64,000 bases of DNA from Hymenobacter armeniacus (GTDB taxonomy: Bacteria; Bacteroidota; Bacteroidia; Cytophagales; Hymenobacteraceae): assembly GCF_014699055.1 (NCBI RefSeq), contig NZ_JACXAC010000005.1, positions 496,001 to 560,000 of the forward strand, in the 5' to 3' direction. The position numbers and the translations under genes were made by a program. Positions 7,427-15,953 of this stretch are shown here, piece by piece. A model generated the notes under the pieces. It made no database searches, was not told the origin of the DNA, and worked only from the letters and a program-made list of their open reading frames with translations. Every line of letters starts with the position of its first letter. The stretch's first letter is position 1.

Positions 7427-9871
7427 ATGCAAGTGTTGAAATTCGGAGGCACGTCGGTGGCCTCCGCCGAGAATATCCGCAAGTCGCTGGCCATTGTGGC
7501 CAAGGCGGCCGAGCAAGGTCCGGTGGTAATGGTGGTGTCGGCGCTGGGCGGCACGACTGATGGCGTGATTGGGGCCGGGCGGGCCGCCGAACAAGCCAAC
7601 GAAGACTTTCGCGAAGCCCTGCAGCAGCTAGAGGAGCGGCACGTGACTGCCGCCCACGACCTGCTGGGGGCCGATGCCCAGCACTCCGCCATTGCCCATG
7701 TCCAAGCCCAGTTTGATGAGCTGAAGCAGCTGTGCGACGGCATTTTCGCCCTTGGCGAATTGTCGAACCGCACCCTCGACCGGCTCATGAGCTACGGCGA
7801 GTTGCTGTCGTCGCAGCTCATCGCCACCGCCGCCCAGGCGTATGGCCTTGACGCGGTATGGGCCGATGCCCGGCAGCTGATTCGTACCAATTCGCGCTTC
7901 GGCATGGCCGAGGTGGACATGGGCACGACCGAAAAGCAGGTGGCCGAATTTCGCGGTAATCAGTCGGCCAACGTGTGGGTCGTGCCCGGCTTCATCGCCG
8001 CCGACGCCCACGGCGCCGCCACCACGCTCGGCCGCGGCGGCTCCGACTACACCGCCGCCCTGCTGGCGGCCGCTCTCGGCGCCGAAAAGCTGGAAATCTG
8101 GACCGACGTGAGCGGCATGATGACCGCCGACCCGCGCCTCGTGCGCGGCGCCCGGCCCATTGCCCGCATCAGCTACCAGGAGGCCATGGAGCTGTCGCAC
8201 TTCGGCGCCAAGGTGCTCTACCCGCCCACCATTCAGCCGGTGATGCGGCGCGGCATTCCGCTCTGGATTAAAAACACCTTCGCCCCCGACGACTACGGCA
8301 CCCTGGTGGAGGTGGCGCCGCCGCGCACGCCCGCCGTGGTGCAGGGCATTTCCAGCATCGGCAACCTGACCTTGCTCAACCTGGAGGGCAGCGGCATGGT
8401 GGGCATTCCCGGTTTTTCGAAGCGGCTGTTCGAAGCCCTGGCCCGCGAGCGCATCAACGTGATTCTCATCACGCAAAGCTCCTCGGAGCATTCCATCTGC
8501 GTGGGCGTGAACGCGCAGGACGCCGGCCTGGCTAAAATAGCCGTGGACGAAGAGTTTGCGGTGGAAATTGCGGCGGGCCGCATCGAGCCGCTGCGGCCCG
8601 AGGCCGACCTGGCCATTGTGGCCCTGGTAGGCGAAAACATGAAGGACCATCCCGGCATCAGCGGCAAGCTGTTTGGGGCGCTGGGGCAAAACGGGGTGAA
8701 CATCCGGGCCATTGCGCAGGGCGCTTCGGAAAAGAACATCTCAACGGTGATTCGGGCCGCCGACGTGCGCAAGGCCATCAACGTGCTGCACGAAGCCTTT
8801 TTTGAAGCCACCAAGAAGCAGGTGAACCTCTTCATTCTGGGGCCGGGCAACGTGGGCAGCAAGCTGCTGGAGCAGCTGGCCCGCCAGCAGCCGCACTTGC
8901 TCGAAAAAATGGGCTTGCAGGTTCGCGTGGTGGCCATTGCCAACAGCCGCCACTGCCTGGTAGACGAAAACGGCCTCGACCTGACGGCCTGGCCCGACGA
9001 GCTGGCCGCCGCCCCAGCCCAGAGCCTCGACGACTTTACGCAGCTCATCATCGGCCGCAACCTGCGCAACTCCATCTTCGTGGACGTGACGGCCAACCCC
9101 GCCGCGGCCGGCATCTACGCGGCTTTGCTGGAGAAGAGCGTGGCCATTGTGGCGTGCAACAAGGTGGCTGCGTCGTCGGAGTACGCCCACTATGCCCGCC
9201 TGAAGAGCTTGTCGAAGGAGTTCAACGCCAGCTATTTGTTTGAAACCAACGTGGGCGCCGCCCTGCCCGTCATCGGCACGCTCAACGACCTCACGCGCAG
9301 CGGCGACGTGGTGCGGCGCATGGAGGCGGTGCTCTCGGGCACGCTCAACTTCGTGTTCAACCACTACGACGGCACGCGGCCCTTTGCCGAGGTGGTGCGT
9401 CAGGCCCAGGCCGAAGGCTACACCGAGCCCGACCCGCGCCTCGACCTGAGCGGCACCGACGTGGCCCGCAAAATCCTCATCCTGGCCCGCGAAGCCGGCC
9501 AGGCAATGGAAATGAGCGACATCGAAATCAACGGTTTCCTGCCGCCGGCCTGCCTCGAAGGCGACGTGGAAGCCTTCTATGCCCAGATGGCCGCGCACGA
9601 AGCCCACTTCCGCGCCCTCTACGACGAAGCCGCGGCCGGCGGCAAGCGCCTGAAATTTGTGGCGCGCTACGCCGATGGCCGCGCCAGCGTGGGCCTGCAA
9701 ACCGTGGCGCCCGGCCACGACCTCTACGACCTGCGCGGCAAAGACAACGTGGTGCTCTTCTACACCGACCGCTACGTGGACCAGCCGCTGGTGGTGAAGG
9801 GCGCCGGGGCCGGGGCGGAAGTCACGGCGTCCGGCGTGTTTGCCGACATTATCCGGGCCGCGCGGCTTTAA
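7427..9871 (+). CDS. thrA: bifunctional aspartate kinase / homoserine dehydrogenase
   Basis: Catalyses the first and third steps from aspartate to threonine and methionine. In 814 residues: the aspartokinase domain begins with KFGGTS at 5-10, followed by two ACT-type regulatory stretches around 310-460 (GISSIGNLTLLNLEGSGM, VALVGENMKDHPGISG) that normally bind threonine. The homoserine dehydrogenase Rossmann motif ILGPGNVGS lies near 467-475. The later KVAASSEYAHY and GTLNFVFN stretches belong to the catalytic part. It is first gene of a thrA-thrB-thrC operon. Feedback control by threonine is known for the family; nothing in the sequence shows an attenuator. Confidence 0.97.
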   Translation: MQVLKFGGTSVASAENIRKSLAIVAKAAEQGPVVMVVSALGGTTDGVIGAGRAAEQANEDFREALQQLEERHVTAAHDLLGADAQHSAIAHVQAQFDELKQLCDGIFALGELSNRTLDRLMSYGELLSSQLIATAAQAYGLDAVWADARQLIRTNSRFGMAEVDMGTTEKQVAEFRGNQSANVWVVPGFIAADAHGAATTLGRGGSDYTAALLAAALGAEKLEIWTDVSGMMTADPRLVRGARPIARISYQEAMELSHFGAKVLYPPTIQPVMRRGIPLWIKNTFAPDDYGTLVEVAPPRTPAVVQGISSIGNLTLLNLEGSGMVGIPGFSKRLFEALARERINVILITQSSSEHSICVGVNAQDAGLAKIAVDEEFAVEIAAGRIEPLRPEADLAIVALVGENMKDHPGISGKLFGALGQNGVNIRAIAQGASEKNISTVIRAADVRKAINVLHEAFFEATKKQVNLFILGPGNVGSKLLEQLARQQPHLLEKMGLQVRVVAIANSRHCLVDENGLDLTAWPDELAAAPAQSLDDFTQLIIGRNLRNSIFVDVTANPAAAGIYAALLEKSVAIVACNKVAASSEYAHYARLKSLSKEFNASYLFETNVGAALPVIGTLNDLTRSGDVVRRMEAVLSGTLNFVFNHYDGTRPFAEVVRQAQAEGYTEPDPRLDLSGTDVARKILILAREAGQAMEMSDIEINGFLPPACLEGDVEAFYAQMAAHEAHFRALYDEAAAGGKRLKFVARYADGRASVGLQTVAPGHDLYDLRGKDNVVLFYTDRYVDQPLVVKGAGAGAEVTASGVFADIIRAARL

Positions 9872-9875
9872 AATC

Positions 9876-9946
9876 AGTGAACAGTTAACCGTGAGCAGTG
9901 AACAAGCAATGGCTCATGGTTAACTGCTCACGGTTAACTGTTCACT
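9876..9946. repeat. 24-bp perfect inverted repeat between thrA and thrB
   Basis: Left arm 9876-9899 (AGTGAACAGTTAACCGTGAG then CAGT) is the exact reverse complement of 9923-9946, with a 23-bp loop. The same words recur at 17787-17857 and 62519-62619. There is no T run, so it does not look like a terminator within the operon. Confidence 0.85.
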
Positions 9947-9953
9947 AAAACTC

Positions 9954-10883
9954 ATGCCTGATTCCGTTCTCGTTCATTCCCCCGCCACCCTTTCCAACCT
10001 CGGCTGCGGCTTCGATGTACTCGGCCTTGCCCTCGAAGCTCCTTATGATGCCGTGCGCGTCACGCGGAGTGCCACGCCCGGCGTCCGCATCCAACACCTT
10101 GACCCCTACCACCTGCCCACCGACCCGGCGCACAACGTGGCCGGCGTGGCCCTGCTGGCCTTGCTAAAAGCCGCGCCCGACGCCGTGGGCTTCGACGTGG
10201 AAATCACCAAAGGCATCAAGCCGGGCAGTGGCGTGGGCAGCAGCGCGGCCAGTGCGGTGGGCGCCGTGGTGGGGGCCAATGCCTTGCTCGGCAATCGTTT
10301 CAGTAAAATGGAGTTGGTCGATTTTGCCATGGAAGGGGAGGCCGTGGCCTCCGGCGCGCGCCACGCCGACAACATCGCGCCGGCCGTGTTCGGTGGCTTC
10401 ACGGTGGTGCGGGCCGTGACGCCGGCCATCGACATCGTGGCCTTGGCCGCGCCGCCGCTGTGGGTGGCCGTGGTGCACCCCCAGATTGAAGTGAAAACCA
10501 GCGACTCGCGCAAGGTGCTGCCCGCCGATGTGCCCCTGAAGCTGGCCACGCGGCAGTGGGCCAACGTGGCGGGGTTGGTGGCGGGCTTTCTGACGGCGGA
10601 TTATGCCCTGATAGGCCGCTCGCTGGACGACTACATTGTGGAGCCGGCGCGGCTGCCGCTCATTCCCGGCCTGGCCGCGGCGCGGCGGCGGGCCCTGGCC
10701 GCCGGGGCCATTGGCGGGGGCATATCGGGCTCGGGGCCGTCCATTTTCATGCTGAACAAAACCGAAGCAACGGCGCAAGCGGTGGGCACGGCCATGGGTG
10801 AGGTATTCACCGAACTTGGGATTGAATTCCACGTCTATGTAGGGCCGGTGGCCACTGAGGGCGCGCGGGTGGTTTCAGCATAA
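9954..10883 (+). CDS. thrB: homoserine kinase
   Basis: GHMP-family kinase that phosphorylates homoserine with ATP for threonine synthesis. 309 residues, normal length. Motif 1 is seen near the N-terminus (PATLSNLGCGFDVLGLAL), the glycine-rich ATP loop GSGVGSSAAS near 88-97 and the C-terminal GAIGGGISGSGPS. It lies 82 bp after thrA, the gap being filled by a palindromic repeat, and 10 bp before thrC. Confidence 0.96.
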   Translation: MPDSVLVHSPATLSNLGCGFDVLGLALEAPYDAVRVTRSATPGVRIQHLDPYHLPTDPAHNVAGVALLALLKAAPDAVGFDVEITKGIKPGSGVGSSAASAVGAVVGANALLGNRFSKMELVDFAMEGEAVASGARHADNIAPAVFGGFTVVRAVTPAIDIVALAAPPLWVAVVHPQIEVKTSDSRKVLPADVPLKLATRQWANVAGLVAGFLTADYALIGRSLDDYIVEPARLPLIPGLAAARRRALAAGAIGGGISGSGPSIFMLNKTEATAQAVGTAMGEVFTELGIEFHVYVGPVATEGARVVSA

Positions 10884-10893
10884 GCTTTGATTG

Positions 10894-12189
10894 ATGAAGT
10901 ACTACAGCCTCCGCCACCAGTCGCCGCGGGTCGACTTTCGCACGGCCACCGTGACCGGGCAGGCCCCCGACGGCGGCCTGTATTTCCCCGAAACCATCCC
11001 GAAGTTCCTGCCCGGCTTCCTGCGCGAGCTGCGCACCCTGAGCAAGGCCACGGTGGCCCTGAACGTGATGCAGCCCTACGTGGGCGACACCATTCCGGCG
11101 GCCGATTTGCAGCGCATCTGCGCCGAAGCGGTGGATTTTGCGTTTCCGCTGGTGCCGGTGAGCGAGGGCGTGGCGGCTTTGGAACTGTTTCATGGGCCCA
11201 CGCTGGCATTTAAGGACGTGGGGGCGCGGTTTATGAGCCGCTGCCTGGGCTACTTCGCGCAGCGCGGCGACACCCCGCCCGTGACGGTGCTGGTGGCCAC
11301 GTCCGGCGACACCGGCGGGGCCGTGGCCAGCGGCTTTCTGGGCGTGCCGGGCGTGGAGGTTGTCATCCTCTACCCCTCGGGCAAGGTGAGCCCGGTGCAG
11401 GAGCAGCAGCTCACCACGCTAGGCCAAAACATCACGGCGCTGGAAGTGCAGGGCACCTTCGACGACTGCCAGGCGCTGGTGAAACAGGTGTTTCAGGACA
11501 CGGAGCTGGCCAAAAAGCGCTTCCTCACGTCGGCCAACAGCATCAACGTGGCGCGGTGGCTGCCGCAGCAGCTCTACTACTGCTTTGCCGCGCAGCAGTG
11601 GCCTGAAGGGGCCGCACCGCCGGTGCTGGCGGTGCCGAGCGGCAACTTTGGCAACCTCTGCGCCGGGCTGCTGGCGCGGGCGTCGGGGCTGCCGCTGGGA
11701 CATTTCATTGCGGCTTGCAATGCCAATGAGCCCGTGCCGGCCTACCTGCGCACGGGCACCTTTGCGCCGCGGGCGGCCATCCCCACGTTTTCCAACGCCA
11801 TGGATGTGGGCAATCCCAGCAACTTTGCCCGCATTCTGGAGCTGTTCGACAACGACCTGGGCAAGATGCGGGCCGCCCTGGGCGCCGACACGGTGAGCGA
11901 CGACGAGACCGTGGCCGCCATTCGGCAGGTGTGGAACGAAAAAGGCTATTTGCTTGACCCGCACGGCGCGGTGGCCTACGTGGCGTTGCGCCGCTATCAG
12001 GCCCAGCAGGCCGGAGCCGCGGGCATGATTCTGGCCACGGCGCACCCCGTGAAGTTTCCCGCCGTGGTGGAGCCCATTCTGGGCCACGCCATCCGGTTGC
12101 CCGATGTGGTGCAGGCCCTGCAGGGCCGCGCCAAACGAAGCGTGCCCCTGGCGGTTGACTACGAAGAACTGAAAGCTTTTTTGTCTTAG
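10894..12189 (+). CDS. thrC: threonine synthase
   Basis: PLP enzyme that converts O-phosphohomoserine to threonine, completing the operon. 431 residues from the ATG at 10894; a TTG three bases upstream is less likely. The PLP lysine is in HGPTLAFKD (about residue 107). The phosphate-binding part is ATSGDTGGAVASGF, and SANSINVARWLPQ is a standard family stretch. Gene order thrA-thrB-thrC with short gaps indicates a single transcript. Confidence 0.96.
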   Translation: MKYYSLRHQSPRVDFRTATVTGQAPDGGLYFPETIPKFLPGFLRELRTLSKATVALNVMQPYVGDTIPAADLQRICAEAVDFAFPLVPVSEGVAALELFHGPTLAFKDVGARFMSRCLGYFAQRGDTPPVTVLVATSGDTGGAVASGFLGVPGVEVVILYPSGKVSPVQEQQLTTLGQNITALEVQGTFDDCQALVKQVFQDTELAKKRFLTSANSINVARWLPQQLYYCFAAQQWPEGAAPPVLAVPSGNFGNLCAGLLARASGLPLGHFIAACNANEPVPAYLRTGTFAPRAAIPTFSNAMDVGNPSNFARILELFDNDLGKMRAALGADTVSDDETVAAIRQVWNEKGYLLDPHGAVAYVALRRYQAQQAGAAGMILATAHPVKFPAVVEPILGHAIRLPDVVQALQGRAKRSVPLAVDYEELKAFLS

Positions 12190-12221
12190 GAATGAGCCGT
12201 TGGGCTTGGCCCTCACCGAAC

Positions 12222-12941
12222 ATGCTACACTCAACCCGAAATAGCTTATTTACTTTTTCGTCAGGGGCTCGCCTCGGAGCCGTGCTCATGCTGGCCGCCC
12301 TCGGGGCCTGCCGCCCCGACCAGGTCGAACACCTCAAGGACAGCAAGCGCATTGGCATCGAAACCGCGAATTGGGAGGTGAAGCGCATCATGCCCAAGGA
12401 GTTGTTGAAATCGGCGCGCTGGGCCGGCGATTCCCTCACCGCCACCGCCGACACGCTGCTGCGCCAAACGCTGGCCCGCGAGCTGGCGGCGGGCGGCGTG
12501 GCGCGGGCTGCCGCCTTCTGCCGGCCCGAAACGTACCGTTTCGCCGACTCACTGGCCAAAGTGTTCAAAGCCACCACCCGGCGCGTGAGCTCGCGCCCCC
12601 GCAATCCCGCCAACCTGAGCCAGCTGCGCCCCGAGGAGCTGAGCCCCGACACTGCGCGCACGGTCCGGCGCGAGTCGCAGGAAGTATTCTTCTACCAGCG
12701 GCCCATTGTGCTGAACAACTCGTTGTGCCTGCGCTGCCACGGCGAAGTAGGCAAGGACATGTCGAAAGCCGATTACGCCCTCATCCAGAAGCAGTTCCCG
12801 CAGGACCAAGCCACGGGCTACCGCCTGGGCCAGCCCATGGGCGCTTGGCAGCTCAGCCTGCGCCGCGACGGCGTGGCCGAGTTCTGGACCATGAAAACCC
12901 GGAAGAAATGGAAGGAGCACAAAATGCCCAAGTTGTTCTGA
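12222..12941 (+). CDS. DUF3365 (Tll0287-like) c-type heme lipoprotein
   Basis: A 239-residue protein with a lipoprotein signal (VLMLAALGAC, Cys30) and a single heme c site CLRCH at 169-173. The pattern between them (MPKELLKSARWAGDSL, CRPETYRFADSLAKVF, FFYQRPIVLNNSLCLRCHG) is that of DUF3365, a heme-binding sensor-like fold usually exported. The upstream ATG at 12192 is possible, but 12222 places the signal peptide correctly. It follows thrC closely and may be read through from it, though the functions are unrelated. A periplasmic redox role is inferred only. Confidence 0.85.
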   Translation: MLHSTRNSLFTFSSGARLGAVLMLAALGACRPDQVEHLKDSKRIGIETANWEVKRIMPKELLKSARWAGDSLTATADTLLRQTLARELAAGGVARAAAFCRPETYRFADSLAKVFKATTRRVSSRPRNPANLSQLRPEELSPDTARTVRRESQEVFFYQRPIVLNNSLCLRCHGEVGKDMSKADYALIQKQFPQDQATGYRLGQPMGAWQLSLRRDGVAEFWTMKTRKKWKEHKMPKLF

Positions 12942-13060
12942 GGCAACGTACCACGTTAGAACGCCGCGTATAATGATGATGCTCCCTTGCCGCCGACAAG
13001 TTGCGCGCCTTTCTGGTACACTCAGAGATTGAAAAACAGGTTTGCACGCACGTTTTGCCC

Positions 13061-14362
13061 ATGACTTCTTCTTCCCCTCCCATCATCATTATCGGCGCCG
13101 GCATGGCCGGCCTCTCGTGCGCCACCTGGCTGCACCGCGCCGGCCGCCCGGTGCTGGTGCTCGAAGCTGCCGACGGCGTGGGCGGCCGCGTGCGCACCGA
13201 CCTCACGCCCGAGGGTTTCCGGCTCGACCGTGGCTTTCAGGTGCTGCAAACCAACTACCCCGAAGCCCGGCGCCTATTCGACTACGGCGCGCTGAAGCTG
13301 CGGGCGTTTCGGTCGGGGGCCGTCATCCGAATGCCCGACGGCCAAGAAACTACCCTCGAGAACCCGTTGCAGCGGCCCTTGGCGGCGTTTTCGGCGCTGG
13401 CCTCGCCCATCGGCACGCTGCCCGACAAGCTGCGCATCCTCAGCCTGGTGCGGCACGTGCTGAAATACAAGCCCGAGGAGCTGCTGGCCCGCCCGGCCAC
13501 CGACACGCTCACGTTTCTGCAGCGCTACGGCTGGAGCGAGCAGATGATAAACTCGTTCTTCAAGCCGTTTTTCGGCGGCGTGTTTCTGGACCGCGAACTC
13601 ACCGCGGCCAGCAATTTCTTTGAGTTCGTGTTTCAGCAGTTCGTGACGGGCGAAGCCGCCGTGCCGGCCCTTGGCATGCAGCAACTCCCCGAGCAGCTGG
13701 CGGCCCGCCTGCCCGCCGGCACGGTGCAGCTCAACGCACCCGTGGCAGCCATTGTCGACGGCTCGCAGGTGCGGCTAAGTTCAGGCAAGGTCGTGGAAGC
13801 TAGCGCAATCGTGCTGGCCACCGACGGCCTAACGACCCTGCGTCTGCTGGCGGGCCGCAGTGGGAACCCCGCCGATGCCGTTAGCACCGAAGCGGCCAGC
13901 TTCCCCACGGCGGCGCGCATCACCACCTGCACGTATTTTGCCACTTCCGGCGGCCACTCGCCGGGCCGTAACGACAAGTTGCTGCGCCTCAATGCCTCCT
14001 CCCATGCCCTCGCGCACAACGTGGCTTTCCCAGCCGATGTGAGCGGCGACTACGCCCCGGCCGGTCGCTCGCTGATATCGGTGAGCACCCACGGCGAGCG
14101 TAGCCTGAGCGAGGCCGAGCTCACGGCCGGCGTGCGCGAGGAATTGGCCGCGTGGTTTGGTCCGGCGGCCCGGCAGTGGCAGCACCTGCGCAGCTACCGC
14201 ATCGCGGCGGCGCTGCCGGTGTACCTGGCGGGCCAGCCCGTGCGCCAGCCCCTCAAGCTGGCCGAGCGCCTGTACCGGTGCGGCGACTGGGCCGCGTACC
14301 CGTCGCTCAACGCCGCTTTGGCCACGGGCCGGGAGGTGGCCGAGATGATTGCTAAGGGTTGA
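13061..14362 (+). CDS. FAD-dependent amine oxidase-type oxidoreductase
   Basis: A 433-residue flavoprotein. The N-terminal dinucleotide fold is clear: PIIIIGAGMAGLSCATWLHR (glycines 12, 14, 17), then LVLEAADGVGGRVRTD and GFRLDRGFQVLQTNYP. The C-terminal FAD contact is YRCGDWAAYPSLNAALATG. These features match the phytoene desaturase / protoporphyrinogen oxidase-like amine oxidase superfamily. The substrate cannot be told. The start at 13061 is an ATG right before the FAD motif; upstream codons in frame lead only to a TTG. It is convergent with the MFS gene through a shared terminator. Confidence 0.85.
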   Translation: MTSSSPPIIIIGAGMAGLSCATWLHRAGRPVLVLEAADGVGGRVRTDLTPEGFRLDRGFQVLQTNYPEARRLFDYGALKLRAFRSGAVIRMPDGQETTLENPLQRPLAAFSALASPIGTLPDKLRILSLVRHVLKYKPEELLARPATDTLTFLQRYGWSEQMINSFFKPFFGGVFLDRELTAASNFFEFVFQQFVTGEAAVPALGMQQLPEQLAARLPAGTVQLNAPVAAIVDGSQVRLSSGKVVEASAIVLATDGLTTLRLLAGRSGNPADAVSTEAASFPTAARITTCTYFATSGGHSPGRNDKLLRLNASSHALAHNVAFPADVSGDYAPAGRSLISVSTHGERSLSEAELTAGVREELAAWFGPAARQWQHLRSYRIAAALPVYLAGQPVRQPLKLAERLYRCGDWAAYPSLNAALATGREVAEMIAKG

Positions 14363-14395
14363 GGAAGGTTTGCCTGCAATGAATTGCCAAAACAA

Positions 14396-14429
14396 AAAAG
14401 GTCGCTTCCAAACCAGAAGCGACCTTTTT
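14396..14429. terminator. bidirectional terminator
   Basis: A 13-bp stem (AAAAGGTCGCTTC / GAAGCGACCTTTT) with a 7-nt loop, flanked by A-rich and T-rich runs, sits between the convergent FAD oxidoreductase and MFS genes and can stop transcription from both sides. Confidence 0.85.
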
Positions 14430-14447
14430 GGGCTTAATGCAGCTGCT

Positions 14448-15854
14448 TTACACCTGCGGATTGGCTGGGGCCAGGGCATCGTAGCCGAGAGTTTCGGCCG
14501 GCTCCTGCACGGGCAGGTTGATGTCGTCGGCGTCGTTGACGCGCAGGGTGAGCAGGCCCGAGATTATCATCGACACGCCGCCGAGCACCAAGGTAAGGAT
14601 GGATTCGTTGTGAAACAGGTGCTTGGTGAAAAAGCCCAGAATCAGGCCGGCCACCACTTGCGGAATCACGATGAAAAAGTTGAACACGCCCATGTAGTAG
14701 CCCATCTTGTTGCTGGGCAAGGCGCCGGCCAACATGGCGTAGGGCACCGACAAAATGCTGGCCCAGGCCACGCCCACGCCCACCATCGACAGCAGCAAAA
14801 GCTTGGGGTCCTGAATGAAGTACATGGAAATCAGGCCCAGCCCGCCCGCCGTGAGGCACAGCATGTGCGTGAACCGCCGGCTGGTGGCCCGGGCTATGGC
14901 CGGCAGCAGCAGCGCCGCCAGGGCCGACACGCCATTGTAGACGGCGAAGCAAATGCCCACCCAGTCGGCCCCTTCGTTGTAGAGCTTGGAGGTAGTGTCG
15001 GAGGTGTGGTAAATGTGGCTGGTGATGGCCGGCGTGGTGTAAATCCACATCGAAAACAGCGCGAGCCAGGAGAAAAACTGCACCACGGCCAGCTGGCGCA
15101 TGGTTTTGGGCATTTCGAAAATGCCCATGAACGACTCGCGGAAACCGTTGGCGAAGCCTGCGCTGCGCGCCTTTTCGGCTTCAAACTCGGCTATGTTTTC
15201 GGGCGGGTATTCCTTGGTGCGCAGCACCGTCCAGAGCACAGCCAGGAAGAAAACGATGCCACCAATAATGAAAGAATAGCGCACCGAGGGCGGAATTTCT
15301 CCCGCCGGGGCCGTATTGGCCACGTGAAAAACGTTGGTGAACACCCACGGCAGCGACGAGGCCACTACTGCGCCCACGCCGATGAAAAACGTTTGCGCAG
15401 CAAAACCGGTGGTGCGCTGCTCGGAGGGCAGCAGGTCGCCCACCAGCGCCCGGAAAGGCTCCATGCTGATGTTGATGCTGGAATCCATTATCCAGAGCAT
15501 GCCCACGGCCATCCAGAGCGCCGTCACGTTGGGCATCACCAGCAGGGCAATGGAGGCCAGAATGGCCCCCACCAGAAAGAATGGGCGCCGCCGGCCCCAG
15601 CGTGGGCTCCAAGTGCGGTCCGACAGATAGCCGATGATGGGTTGTACCAGCAAGCCGGTGAGCGGCGCGGCCAGCCAGTAGAGAGCAATTTCGGTGCCGC
15701 CCAGCGTTTCAAAAATGCGGCTGACGTTGGCGTTTTGCAGCGCGAAGCCGAATTGAATGCCCAGAAAGCCGAAACTCATGTTCCAGATTTGCCAGAAGCT
15801 GAGGCGAGGCTTGACGCTGGTGCTAGTAGTGGGTGCGGCGGTGGGAGCGGCCAT
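14448..15854 (-). CDS. MFS sugar transporter (maltose/sucrose-type)
   Basis: A 468-residue, twelve-helix major facilitator protein. The first helices (SFGFLGIQFGFALQNANVSR), the loop GYLSDRTWSPRWGRRRPF and the duplicated layout resemble the SLC45 / GPH-like sugar:proton symporters that Bacteroidota place in starch gene clusters. It lies immediately downstream of a secreted alpha-amylase on the same strand and next to a SusA-like enzyme, so uptake of maltose or maltodextrin is the likely role (inference). A full promoter with an overlapping LacI-type operator lies upstream at 15913-15953. Confidence 0.88.
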   Translation of the reverse strand: MAAPTAAPTTSTSVKPRLSFWQIWNMSFGFLGIQFGFALQNANVSRIFETLGGTEIALYWLAAPLTGLLVQPIIGYLSDRTWSPRWGRRRPFFLVGAILASIALLVMPNVTALWMAVGMLWIMDSSINISMEPFRALVGDLLPSEQRTTGFAAQTFFIGVGAVVASSLPWVFTNVFHVANTAPAGEIPPSVRYSFIIGGIVFFLAVLWTVLRTKEYPPENIAEFEAEKARSAGFANGFRESFMGIFEMPKTMRQLAVVQFFSWLALFSMWIYTTPAITSHIYHTSDTTSKLYNEGADWVGICFAVYNGVSALAALLLPAIARATSRRFTHMLCLTAGGLGLISMYFIQDPKLLLLSMVGVGVAWASILSVPYAMLAGALPSNKMGYYMGVFNFFIVIPQVVAGLILGFFTKHLFHNESILTLVLGGVSMIISGLLTLRVNDADDINLPVQEPAETLGYDALAPANPQV

Positions 15855-15912
15855 GAGAAAGGAGGAAAGTGTGAAGGCTGCGACACGCCCGTAACCGGAG
15901 CACCACAGCCTT

Positions 15913-15944
15913 CAAATTTAGGAGTTTAGGCGGCATTGCGCAAA
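15913..15944 (-). promoter_or_regulatory. promoter of the MFS transporter gene
   Basis: On the minus strand there is a -33 TTTG (15941-15944), a 20-bp spacer and a -7 box TAAATTTG (15913-15920). This is a perfect Bacteroidota sigma-A layout, 59 bp upstream of the ATG. The -33 element lies inside a LacI-type palindrome. Confidence 0.75.
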
Positions 15945-15953
15945 CGTTAGCGC
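15938..15953. promoter_or_regulatory. LacI-family-type operator
   Basis: GCGCAAACGTTAGCGC: half-sites GCGCAAAC and GTTAGCGC differ at one position from perfect symmetry about the central CG. It overlaps the -33 element of the MFS promoter and the stop codon of the amylase gene, so a bound regulator could block transcription. Similar sites are at 20587 and 21448. Confidence 0.6.
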
